A DNA stretch of 64,000 nucleotides from Paracoccaceae bacterium. Lineage in GTDB: Bacteria; Pseudomonadota; Alphaproteobacteria; Rhodobacterales; Rhodobacteraceae. Every line of letters begins with the position of its first letter. Position 1 is the stretch's first letter. A program made the translations under genes and the position numbers. Shown one piece after another: positions 57,249 to 64,000 of the stretch. A model generated the notes under the pieces. That model was not told the DNA's origin. It saw only the letters and a program-made list of their open reading frames with translations, and made no database searches. The stretch spans positions 373,797-437,796 of the forward strand of contig JAGQRW010000018.1 of NCBI GenBank assembly GCA_020425085.1. Direction: 5' to 3'.

Positions 57249-57584
57249 CTAATGGGTGGCACTGCCCGATAACAGATGAATGACGGCAATGCCGGCGATG
57301 ATCATCGCCATGCCGACCAGCGCCCAGATGTCCAGCGCCTGCTTATAGACGACAAAACCGATGGCGGTGATGATGACGATGCCCAGCCCCGACCACAGCG
57401 CATAGACAATGCCGACCGGCATGTATTTGAGGGTCAGCCCCATGAAATACAGTGCGCCGCCAAACCCGATGGCGGCAAAGACCGTCGGCCAGAGCCGGGT
57501 GAATTGCTGGCTGGCCTGAAGGTTGGTGGTGCCTACGGTTTCAAACACCACGGCGATCAGCAGGAACAGATATTGCTTGGGCAT
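57249..57584 (-). CDS. Small multidrug resistance (SMR) transporter
   Basis: A 111-residue, four-helix protein of the EmrE/SugE family that exchanges protons for cationic compounds or guanidinium. The membrane-embedded glutamate is Glu15 (LIAVVFETVG), as in EmrE. GIVYALWSGLGIVII is the family signature in the third helix. It appears to be alone; many SMR proteins work as homodimers. Confidence 0.93.
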   Translation of the reverse strand: MPKQYLFLLIAVVFETVGTTNLQASQQFTRLWPTVFAAIGFGGALYFMGLTLKYMPVGIVYALWSGLGIVIITAIGFVVYKQALDIWALVGMAMIIAGIAVIHLLSGSATH

Positions 57585-57612
57585 GGGATCCTCCGGGCGA
57601 ATTCGGGCCGGT

Positions 57613-58218
57613 TCAATAGGCGATGTAATAGTCGCGCCGATGGTTTACGGCGATGGTCAGATTGACGATCAGCGCCCCGATCAGCGAATAGGCCACCAGC
57701 CTGGGGTCAAGCAACAAAAAGGCCACAAGAAAGATCAGTGCGTCAACCGCCATCTGGAACCAGCCGGCGCGAAAGCCGGTGCTGTCCTGCACGTAAAGCC
57801 CGACAATGCCGATACCGCCAAGGCTGGCGCCATGGCGAAAAATCGCGATCAGGCCGGTGCCGGCGGTCAACCCCGCCAGAACGCTTGCCGCCAGAGGATG
57901 CAGGTAATCAAACATCACGTAATGCGGCAGGATGGCGGAAAAGACCGACATCAGGGCCACCGCCGCCAGGGATTTCAGCACGAATACCCCGCCAACCCGC
58001 ATATAGCCGAACCAGTAGAACGGCAGGTTCAGCAAAAAGAAGATCAGGCCAAAGCTCCAGCCGCTGAGATAGGAAATCAGTACCGCCGTGCCCGCCGTCT
58101 GCCCGGTGACCAGCCCCTGATCCTTTAGCATCAGCACCGAAAACGCGCACAGCATGCTGCCGGTCAGAATGCCCTGGGCATCCTGCAACAGGGTATGACG
58201 GGGCGGGTTTTCCGGCAT
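57613..58218 (-). CDS. YitT family membrane protein
   Basis: A 201-residue membrane protein with five to six hydrophobic segments and the YitT signature LKDQGLVTGQTAGTAVLIS near 30-50, then GGIGIVGLYVQDSTGF. No transport activity is established for the family. The ATG at 58218 has GAGG eight bases upstream. It lies between the SMR gene and icd, with a hairpin between it and icd. Confidence 0.87.
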   Translation of the reverse strand: MPENPPRHTLLQDAQGILTGSMLCAFSVLMLKDQGLVTGQTAGTAVLISYLSGWSFGLIFFLLNLPFYWFGYMRVGGVFVLKSLAAVALMSVFSAILPHYVMFDYLHPLAASVLAGLTAGTGLIAIFRHGASLGGIGIVGLYVQDSTGFRAGWFQMAVDALIFLVAFLLLDPRLVAYSLIGALIVNLTIAVNHRRDYYIAY

Positions 58219-58239
58219 GGGTTTCATCCTCAGGATCTG

Positions 58240-58266
58240 AAAGGGCCGGAAACGATCCGGCCCTTT
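58240..58266 (-). terminator. Terminator of icd
   Basis: AAAGGGCCGGA / TCCGGCCCTTT, an 11-bp perfect stem with a five-base loop, 25 bases past the icd stop. Short T tract. Confidence 0.65.
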
Positions 58267-58291
58267 GCAGCGGTAATTCCGGTCGATGGCT

Positions 58292-59506
58292 TTAGCCGAC
58301 CAGTGCCTTGTTCAGGTTCTCGTCCACCTTGTCAAGAAAGCCTTCGGTGGTCAGCCATTTCTGGTCCGGCCCGACCAGCAGCGCCAGATCCTTGGTCATG
58401 TCGCCGCTTTCCACGGTATCGACCACCACCTTTTCCAGCGTATCGGCAAAGCGCGTCAGTTCGGCATTGCCATCCAGCTTGGCGCGGTGTTTCAGCCCGC
58501 CGGTCCAGGCAAAGATCGAGGCGATCGAGTTGGTCGAGGTCGCCTCGCCGCGCTGGTGCTGGCGATAATGGCGGGTGACGGTACCGTGGGCCGCCTCGGC
58601 TTCGACAATCTTGCCATCCGGGGTCATCAACTGGCTGGTCATCAGGCCAAGGCTGCCGAAACCCTGCGCAACGGTGTCGGACTGCACGTCGCCATCGTAG
58701 TTCTTGCAGGCCCAGACATAGCCGCCCGACCATTTCATCGCCGCCGCCACCATGTCGTCGATCAGCCGGTGTTCATAAGTGATACCGGCGGCCTTGAACT
58801 TGTCGGCAAATTCGTTTTGGAAAACCTCTTCAAAGATGTCCTTGAAGCGGCCATCATAGGCCTTGAGGATGGTGTTCTTGGTGGAAAGATACACCGGCCA
58901 GCCAAGGTTCAGCCCGTAATTCAACGAGGCGCGGGCGAAGTCAAAGATAGATTTATCAAGATTATACATCGCCATGGCTACCCCGGCGCCGGGGGCGTCA
59001 AACACCTCGCGCTCGATCACCTTGCCGTCGTCACCGACGAATTTCAGCGTCAGCTTGCCCTTGCCCGGAAACAGGAAATCGGTCGCCTTGTACTGATCGC
59101 CGTAAGCGTGACGGCCAACCACGATCGGTTTGGTCCAGCCGGGAACCAGTCGCGGCACGTTCTGGCAGATGATCGGGGCGCGGAAAATCACGCCGCCCAG
59201 AATATTGCGGATGGTGCCGTTGGGGCTGCGGTACATGCGTTTCAGGCCGAATTCCTCGACCCGCGCCTCATCCGGGGTGATGGTGGCGCATTTGATGCCG
59301 ACACCGACCTCGGCAATCTTGTTGGCAGCATCGACGGTGATCTGGTCGTCGGTGCGGTCGCGTTCCTCGATCCCCAGATCGTAATAGATCAGATCAATAT
59401 CGAGATAGGGCAGGATCAGCTTTTTCTTGATGAAATCCCAGATGATGCGGGTCATTTCATCGCCGTCGAGTTCGACGACCGGATTGGCGACTTTGATCTT
59501 GGTCAT
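58292..59506 (-). CDS. icd: NADP-dependent isocitrate dehydrogenase
   Basis: Oxidative decarboxylation of isocitrate to 2-oxoglutarate in the TCA cycle. The 404-residue enzyme is the dimeric, eukaryote-like NADP form (about 400-410 residues) found in alphaproteobacteria. It has [12 protein letters not shown] near the start, the substrate-binding [12 protein letters not shown], and [19 protein letters not shown] with metal aspartates. The ATG at 59506 opens the usual MTKIKVANP start. Confidence 0.96.
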   Translation of the reverse strand: MTKIKVANPVVELDGDEMTRIIWDFIKKKLILPYLDIDLIYYDLGIEERDRTDDQITVDAANKIAEVGVGIKCATITPDEARVEEFGLKRMYRSPNGTIRNILGGVIFRAPIICQNVPRLVPGWTKPIVVGRHAYGDQYKATDFLFPGKGKLTLKFVGDDGKVIEREVFDAPGAGVAMAMYNLDKSIFDFARASLNYGLNLGWPVYLSTKNTILKAYDGRFKDIFEEVFQNEFADKFKAAGITYEHRLIDDMVAAAMKWSGGYVWACKNYDGDVQSDTVAQGFGSLGLMTSQLMTPDGKIVEAEAAHGTVTRHYRQHQRGEATSTNSIASIFAWTGGLKHRAKLDGNAELTRFADTLEKVVVDTVESGDMTKDLALLVGPDQKWLTTEGFLDKVDENLNKALVG

Positions 59507-59600
59507 GGCATGCCTCTTGTCAGGGGAATCGGGGTTTGCGCGCTGTTTAGCGGAAATGTCGGGGCAGGGGAAGTATGTATGCGATTGTATACGGACAATA

Positions 59601-60335
59601 TCACATGCCGCCGATGAACACCCCGACGCCATAGGCGACAACGGCGCAGATGCCGCCGACCATAACGGTTTCGCTCAGACAGGCCAGCAGGCGTTCGCGC
59701 GTGGCGCGCCAGCGCAAAATCCCCAAAAGCGCCAGCGCCGTAAATGTTGCCAGCACCGAAAAGCCGAAAACCTGCGGATTGGTGGGGATGACAAGATAGG
59801 GGAATATCGGAATGAAGCCGAATACAAGAAACGAGAAAAACGTGTAAAGTCCGTTGATTGCGGCATTTTCTTCGTTCGGGTCCGGCAGGCCGAATTCATA
59901 AGCCATCATGAAATCCGCCATCATTTCGGGATTGCGTTCCATAACCGCGACGAACTGATCGGAATCCTCCTTGTTGACGCCCCGGTGTTTCAAGATCGCC
60001 AGCACCTCGGCTTTTTCCGCATCCAGCCGGTTGGCGATGGCCGCCAGTTCCTGCTGGCGGATCACCACATAAACGTCGCGTTCCGAACGGGACGACAGGA
60101 ATTCCCCCAACCCCATTGACGTCGCATCGGCGAAAAGGTTGGCAAATCCGAACAGCAGCACCGCCAGTGTGCCGATTTCCGCCGCGCCCTGGGCCTGGGC
60201 ACCGGCAAAGCCTGCCACCACCGCAAAGGTGGTGACGATGCCGTCATTGCCGCCATAGACGATCTGACGCAGGTTTTCCTGAAGACGGCCGAAACCATGC
60301 ACTTCGGCACGGTGTTTTTGCAGATCAAGCGTCAT
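59601..60335 (-). CDS. VIT1/CCC1-type iron/manganese transporter
   Basis: A 244-residue membrane protein of the vacuolar iron transporter family that moves Fe2+ or Mn2+ out of the cytosol. There are five hydrophobic segments, with [20 protein letters not shown] in the first and [17 protein letters not shown] after the second. A cytosolic helical domain carries metal-binding Glu/Met residues ([32 protein letters not shown]). It lies 84 bases after the peroxiredoxin gene, but a terminator stands between them. Confidence 0.9.
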   Translation of the reverse strand: MTLDLQKHRAEVHGFGRLQENLRQIVYGGNDGIVTTFAVVAGFAGAQAQGAAEIGTLAVLLFGFANLFADATSMGLGEFLSSRSERDVYVVIRQQELAAIANRLDAEKAEVLAILKHRGVNKEDSDQFVAVMERNPEMMADFMMAYEFGLPDPNEENAAINGLYTFFSFLVFGFIPIFPYLVIPTNPQVFGFSVLATFTALALLGILRWRATRERLLACLSETVMVGGICAVVAYGVGVFIGGM

Positions 60336-60353
60336 GTCGTGTTCTTTGCAGCG

Positions 60354-60383
60354 AAAAGGGCACCCGTTTCCTAACAGGTGCCC
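60354..60383 (-). terminator. Terminator between peroxiredoxin and VIT1 genes
   Basis: GGGCACC / GGTGCCC stem with a 12-base loop, followed on the minus strand by TTTTCG. It should end the peroxiredoxin transcript; some read-through into the transporter gene is possible. Confidence 0.6.
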
Positions 60384-60419
60384 CCAAGGGGTTCAAAAGG
60401 ACGAATGGTCGCTAACCGG

Positions 60420-60956
60420 TCAGCCCTTGTTCGCCTTCAGCCAGGCCAGAACGGTTTCCGGCGAGCTTTCGCCATAGGGATCGGCCGGGTGGTTGTCCTC
60501 GCGTCCCGGTTCTTCGAACCATGCTTCGATCACGCCGTCATTGACCACGGCGGCATAGCGCCAGGAACGGTTGCCGAAACCAAGGTTGTCCTTGTTCACC
60601 AGCATGCCTGCCTTGCTGGTGAATTCGCCGGAACCGTCGGGAATGACCTTGACGTTTTCAAGCTTCTGATCCTGGGCCCATTTGTTCATGACAAAGCTGT
60701 CATTGACCGACATACAGTAAATCTGGTCAATTCCATGCGCCTTGAATTCCGCCGCACCCTTTTCAAAACCGGGCAACTGAAAGGTCGAGCAGGTCGGCGT
60801 GAACGCACCCGGCAGCGAAAACAGCACCACGCGCTTGCCGGCAAAATAGTCGCTGGTTTTCGTGTCCTGCCATCGGAACGGGTTGTCGCCGCCGATTGAT
60901 TCGTCACGAACCCGGGTTCTGAAGGTTACGTCGGGAATACGATCGCCTGGTTGCAT
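60420..60956 (-). CDS. Peroxiredoxin, Prx5/AhpE-like type
   Basis: A 178-residue thiol peroxidase that removes H2O2 and organic hydroperoxides. The peroxidatic cysteine is Cys56 in PGAFTPTCSTFQ; a second cysteine at 81 (IYCMSVND) could be resolving. The layout matches the Prx5 family, including NRSWRYAAVVNDG. An Irr-type box about 50 bases upstream links it to iron status, sensible because iron overload generates peroxide stress. Confidence 0.92.
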   Translation of the reverse strand: MQPGDRIPDVTFRTRVRDESIGGDNPFRWQDTKTSDYFAGKRVVLFSLPGAFTPTCSTFQLPGFEKGAAEFKAHGIDQIYCMSVNDSFVMNKWAQDQKLENVKVIPDGSGEFTSKAGMLVNKDNLGFGNRSWRYAAVVNDGVIEAWFEEPGREDNHPADPYGESSPETVLAWLKANKG

Positions 60957-61002
60957 GTTGTTTCCTTTCTGCAGTTTTGCCTCTGATCGGGCCTGATGGT
61001 GT

Positions 61003-61019
61003 TTTAGAATGATTCTGAA
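61003..61019. promoter_or_regulatory. Irr box (ICE motif) before the peroxiredoxin gene
   Basis: TTTAGAA-TGA-TTCTGAA differs from the Irr/ICE consensus TTTAGAANNNTTCTAAA by one base. It is 47 bases before the peroxiredoxin start on the minus strand and 113 before lipA on the plus strand. Irr, the haem/iron regulator of alphaproteobacteria, is not encoded in the window. Confidence 0.6.
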
Positions 61020-61131
61020 CTGGTCTCAATGCAGCTATTGGCGCCTTGCGGCTTTTGCAACGGGTCGGGGCGAAAATAGCGGGACAAATTCCCCTCTCGA
61101 ACCTATATAGGACCGGAAACGAGGAAATCCG

Positions 61132-62082
61132 ATGCGCGATCTGAAAATCCCCGCCGAACGGCACCCTGAAAAGGCTCGCAAACCTGATAACGCCCAGCCA
61201 AAGAAACCGGACTGGATTCGCGTCAGGGCCCCCAATTCAGAAGGTTACCGGCAGACCCGTAACACCCTGCGCGAGAACAAACTGGTCACCGTCTGCGAGG
61301 AGGCGGGTTGCCCGAATGTCGGCGAATGCTGGTCACAGGGCCACGCCACCATGATGATCATGGGCGAGGTCTGCACGCGCGCCTGCACCTTTTGCAACAT
61401 CGCCACCGGCAAACCGCCGCACGATCTTGACCCGTTCGAACCGGGGCGGGTTGCCGATGCGGTGAAAAAGCTGGGGCTGAAACATGTGGTGATCACCTCG
61501 GTCGATCGCGATGATGTGGCCGATGGTGGGGCGGAACATTTTGCCCAGACCATCCGCGCCGTGCGCCGTCAGTCGCCCGGAACCACCATTGAAATCCTGA
61601 CCCCGGATTTCCTGCGCTGCGACGCCAGCGCGCTTGAGGTGGTGGTGGCGGCGCGCCCCGATGTTTTCAACCACAACCTGGAAACCGTGCCGGGACTTTA
61701 CCCCGAGGTGCGCCCCGGTGCGCGTTATTTCCACAGTCTGCGGCTGTTGCAGCGGGTCAAGGAGCTGGATCCGGCGATGTTCACCAAATCCGGCATCATG
61801 GTCGGGCTGGGCGAGGATCGGCAAGGGGTGGTGCAGGTGATGGACGACATGCGCGCCGCTGGCATTGATTTTCTGACCATCGGCCAGTATCTGCAACCGA
61901 CACCGAAACACCACGCGATTGACCGATTTGTCACCCCGGATGAATTCAAGTCTTATGAAAAAGCCGCCTATGGCAAGGGGTTTTTGATGGTTTCGGCCAC
62001 GCCTCTGACCCGGTCCAGCTATCACGCGGGCGATGATTTCGCGCGATTGCGCGCGGCGCGGATGCAGGCATTGGGGCGCTGA
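61132..62082 (+). CDS. lipA: Lipoyl synthase
   Basis: Radical SAM enzyme that inserts two sulphur atoms into octanoyl-lipoyl domains of 2-oxoacid dehydrogenases. The 316-residue enzyme has the auxiliary-cluster cysteines C-x4-C-x5-C in [12 protein letters not shown] near 53-64 and the radical SAM C-x3-C-x2-C in [13 protein letters not shown] near 79-86. Further LipA blocks are [15 protein letters not shown] and MVGLGE, and a C-terminal [10 protein letters not shown] provides the conserved serine. It converges on the next small gene, two bases apart. Confidence 0.97.
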   Translation: MRDLKIPAERHPEKARKPDNAQPKKPDWIRVRAPNSEGYRQTRNTLRENKLVTVCEEAGCPNVGECWSQGHATMMIMGEVCTRACTFCNIATGKPPHDLDPFEPGRVADAVKKLGLKHVVITSVDRDDVADGGAEHFAQTIRAVRRQSPGTTIEILTPDFLRCDASALEVVVAARPDVFNHNLETVPGLYPEVRPGARYFHSLRLLQRVKELDPAMFTKSGIMVGLGEDRQGVVQVMDDMRAAGIDFLTIGQYLQPTPKHHAIDRFVTPDEFKSYEKAAYGKGFLMVSATPLTRSSYHAGDDFARLRAARMQALGR

Positions 62083-62083
62083 A

Positions 62084-62266
62084 CTACCGAATGAACCGCC
62101 CGCGCGGCAGCCTTTCCGGCGTCAGCCAGTCGGGCCAGCCCCAAAGCTGTTCGATGCCATATAGCAAAAGGCAGATCAGGATCACGCCAAGCACCAGATA
62201 AACCCGCCGTCGGGATGGCGGGTGGCGGGCCCATTTGCTGGCGCGAAGTAACCAAAGCGGATTCAT
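62084..62266 (-). CDS. Small conserved membrane protein (60 aa)
   Basis: MNPLWLLRASKWARHPPSRRR is followed by one hydrophobic segment (VYLVLGVILICLLLYGIEQL) and a WPDWLTPERLPRGR tail. The basic N terminus and single segment suggest a small inner-membrane protein. I remember similar small proteins in Rhodobacterales, without a function. It is 53 bases downstream of the diheme cytochrome gene on the same strand. Confidence 0.7.
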   Translation of the reverse strand: MNPLWLLRASKWARHPPSRRRVYLVLGVILICLLLYGIEQLWGWPDWLTPERLPRGRFIR

Positions 62267-62319
62267 GGGCCGAAGTATGGGCAAGCGCCCTTGCCGGTGC
62301 AACGGCTTTCTGGTTCGGA

Positions 62320-63204
62320 TCAGTTCGGGCAAATTTCCTTGAGATAGGCGGCAATCGCGGCGCGGTCCGCATCCCCAAGATGCGCGGTGTTGTCGATCAC
62401 GTCGGCCATTTCCGCCCCGGCGGTGTCGAAATCCGGCGTGAACCCGGATTTCAGGAATTCGGCGATATCGCTGGCCGACCAGTCGATCCCGGCCAGCGCC
62501 GGAATCTTGCCCTTGCCCGACGGGTGCGGCGCACCTTGCAGCCATTTGCTGTATTCAGGGTTGCCGAACATGCCACGCGGCGTGTGGCATTCACCGCAAT
62601 GGCCCAACCCCTCGGCCATGCCTTGCCCCCGCAACGCCTCGGCGGAAAACCCGGAAGCATCGGCAACCGGCCCCGGTTTCAGGAATAACAGGTTCCAGCC
62701 ACCCAGCAGACGCCGGAAATTGAAGGGAAAGCCGACCTCGTGCGCCTGGTTGGCAACAGCGACCGGCGGCAAGGTGTCAAGAAACGCCTTGAGATCGACG
62801 ATATCCGCCAGTTCGGCGCGTATATAGGAGGGATAGGGAAAAGCGGGGTAATAATGCCGCCCGTCGGGCGAGGTGCCGAAATGCATGGCGTTCACCAGAT
62901 CAAGCGTTGACCAGCCGCCAATGCCGAATTCTGCATCCGGCGAGATGTTCGGGGCATAAAACGTCCCGAACGGCGATGTCAGTGCCAGCCCTCCCGACAG
63001 TTTCAGCCGCTCATCCCCCTTGGCCCCGGCAGCCGCGTGGCAAGAGGCACAGCCGCCGAGATAGAATATCCGCTCGCCCCGCACCGGATCGCCGTTCATC
63101 CCGGCAATAGCAGACGGATCGACCCTTGCCGGTTCTGTCGCCAGCCAGAAAGCTGCCAGACCGACAAGGATCAGTGCAACCAGATAGGCGAGCAGCCTTT
63201 GCAT
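62320..63204 (-). CDS. Diheme c-type cytochrome
   Basis: A 294-residue, membrane-anchored or periplasmic electron carrier. The N terminus has an uncleaved or cleaved hydrophobic segment (AYLVALILVGLAAFWLA). Haem sites are CASCH at 52-56 and CGECH at 203-207, each with a downstream Met candidate. The two-domain layout resembles the cytochrome subunit of membrane-bound sugar or alcohol dehydrogenases; no dehydrogenase subunit lies beside it. It is in one direction with the cytochrome c'-like gene. Confidence 0.9.
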   Translation of the reverse strand: MQRLLAYLVALILVGLAAFWLATEPARVDPSAIAGMNGDPVRGERIFYLGGCASCHAAAGAKGDERLKLSGGLALTSPFGTFYAPNISPDAEFGIGGWSTLDLVNAMHFGTSPDGRHYYPAFPYPSYIRAELADIVDLKAFLDTLPPVAVANQAHEVGFPFNFRRLLGGWNLLFLKPGPVADASGFSAEALRGQGMAEGLGHCGECHTPRGMFGNPEYSKWLQGAPHPSGKGKIPALAGIDWSASDIAEFLKSGFTPDFDTAGAEMADVIDNTAHLGDADRAAIAAYLKEICPN

Positions 63205-63224
63205 GCCAACAGAACCCCGCGAAA

Positions 63225-63692
63225 TCAGTCCTCGGGGGCGCGGTAAGCCTTGTGACAGGCACCGCAGGCCTGGCCCAGCGGGCCGATGGCTGCCTGTAGG
63301 GCGGGAAGGCCGTCACCGGCGGCGGCCTCCATCGCGGCGGCGGCCTTGGCGACGGCGGCTTGCTTGACACCGACATCAGGCAAATTCTGCCACAGGGCGG
63401 GCAGGGCGCGGGTTTTGTCTATCGTGGCGTTATCCGAACCCGGCGGGAACATCGGCCCGGCCTTGATGCTGGTCAGCCTTGCCAGATTGCCGGCGGCGAC
63501 GGATGCCGTTTCGGCGTCATAGGCCATCTCGCCCTTGGCCATGGCGCCAAGCTGGCCAAGGTTGAAGGCATAAAGATGCATCAATGATTGGCGTGCGGTA
63601 ATGGCGTTGCGGATTGCGTCCTGGGCAAGCACCGGCGCTGTCATCGCTGCGGCACCCAATGCGAATGCACAAAGTCGAAAAAACAATCTCAT
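63225..63692 (-). CDS. Cytochrome c'-type protein
   Basis: A 155-residue periplasmic haem protein. The signal peptide ends near residue 23 (TAPVLAQ). A four-helix bundle follows, with the haem motif CGACH at 143-147 close to the C terminus, as in cytochrome c'. Family members bind NO or CO or protect against nitrosative stress. The ATG at 63692 has GGAGGTTTTCAAC before it. It is 20 bases upstream of the diheme cytochrome gene, so both are probably one transcript. Confidence 0.92.
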   Translation of the reverse strand: MRLFFRLCAFALGAAAMTAPVLAQDAIRNAITARQSLMHLYAFNLGQLGAMAKGEMAYDAETASVAAGNLARLTSIKAGPMFPPGSDNATIDKTRALPALWQNLPDVGVKQAAVAKAAAAMEAAAGDGLPALQAAIGPLGQACGACHKAYRAPED

Positions 63693-63801
63693 GTTGAAAA
63701 CCTCCGTGTTGATTCTGGTGTCAATTCTGGTGAACCCCACCATTGACCATCGAGTATACCTGTGAACAAACGCATTGAAATCCGCTTTTTTCGCAGTAAG
63801 G

Positions 63802-63819
63802 TTGTGCAATTATGCACAA
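63802..63819. promoter_or_regulatory. Inverted repeat overlapping the LysR start codon
   Basis: TTGTGCA and TGCACAA arms with an ATTA spacer. The right arm overlaps the ATG (63812-63814) of the LysR gene, so binding there would block its own expression. The same site is about 115 bases upstream of the divergent cytochrome c'-like gene. Confidence 0.45.
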
Positions 63820-64000
63820 TCAGAACTGGGACGATCTGCGTTTTCTGCTGGCGGTGGCCGAGGCCGGTTCGGTCAATGCAGCCTCCAGCCGCCTCAAGGT
63901 CAATCACGCGACGGTGCTCAGGCGCATCAAGGCGTTCGAGGCGCGCTATGGCATCGAGGTGTTCGATCGCAGCGCCCGCGGCTATCGCACCAGTGCGGGC
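63812..64000 (+). CDS. LysR family transcriptional regulator (partial, cut by window end)
   Basis: The first 63 codons of a LysR-type regulator: the winged helix-turn-helix with FLLAVAEAGSVNAASSRL and TVLRRIKAFEARYGIEVFDR is complete to the wing. The ligand domain lies outside the window. It diverges from the cytochrome genes, so it may control them, as is common for this family. Confidence 0.88.
   Translation, partial: MHNQNWDDLRFLLAVAEAGSVNAASSRLKVNHATVLRRIKAFEARYGIEVFDRSARGYRTSAG

Overview
The window is a GC-rich, gene-dense chromosomal segment of an alphaproteobacterium, most likely a member of the Rhodobacterales (roseobacter type). The basis is gene content and style: a 1220-residue B12-dependent ribonucleotide reductase, a two-domain cold-shock protein, an IalB-family protein, a VPLPA-CTERM protein, a fabI/gpt pair, TRAP transport, and Irr-type and IscR-type (Iron-Rhodo-box-like) sites in front of iron-linked genes. 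There is no plasmid or prophage backbone, no CRISPR array and no rRNA operon. The assignment is by recognition, not by database search.

Layout. 1-4 kb: GNAT acetyltransferase, obgE, proB and proA, overlapping or close together. 4-6.7 kb: a Tat-exported DUF882 protein and an L,D-transpeptidase, transcribed divergently (cell-wall remodelling). 6.7-9.3 kb: an lpxD paralogue, an acyl carrier protein and a ketoacyl synthase, apparently a small dedicated acyl-transfer operon. 9.3-19.4 kb: IalB protein, HerA-like ATPase, CNNM/CorC transporter, a metallophosphoesterase relative without its metal ligands, xerD with two conserved unknown genes, aroK-aroB, and an orphan radical SAM protein. 19.5-21.6 kb: an accessory patch holding a VPLPA-CTERM gene, a truncated copy of it, AT-rich DNA with an HNH endonuclease, and tRNA-Gly(CCC), whose 3' end faces the patch. 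21.7-25.7 kb: fasciclin protein, RskA-type anti-sigma factor, ECF sigma factor and a RACo-like Fe-S ATPase, all on the minus strand. 25.9-35.8 kb: eno, two tandem EamA transporters, a Fur/Mur regulator, a Na+/H+ antiporter, a third EamA transporter, an EEP nuclease, a nucleoside hydrolase, an Fe(III)-binding protein and mazG.

36-39 kb: a complete TRAP transporter (dctPQM). 39-42.5 kb: gpt-fabI, pdxH, cold-shock protein-DUF192 and tRNA-Pro(TGG). 43-47.4 kb: nrdJ and an ImmA/IrrE-type peptidase. 47.6-50.2 kb: ilvBN behind a leader-peptide attenuator. 50.2-58.3 kb: bpt, DUF2852, TetR-ppk2, metAA with an alpha/beta hydrolase and a P-loop ATPase, then EamA, SMR and YitT membrane proteins. 58.3-64 kb: icd, a VIT1-type transporter, an Irr-box-controlled peroxiredoxin, lipA, two c-type cytochromes, and the start of a LysR regulator cut by the window edge.

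Most of the window is housekeeping. I see no large undescribed system. The observations most worth checking are the lpxD-ACP-KAS operon, the sigma/anti-sigma/fasciclin unit, the tRNA-Gly-adjacent patch with its gene remnant, a candidate small RNA before the HerA-like gene, and several precise regulatory elements (ilv attenuator, Irr box, IscR-like box, NrdR-like boxes).
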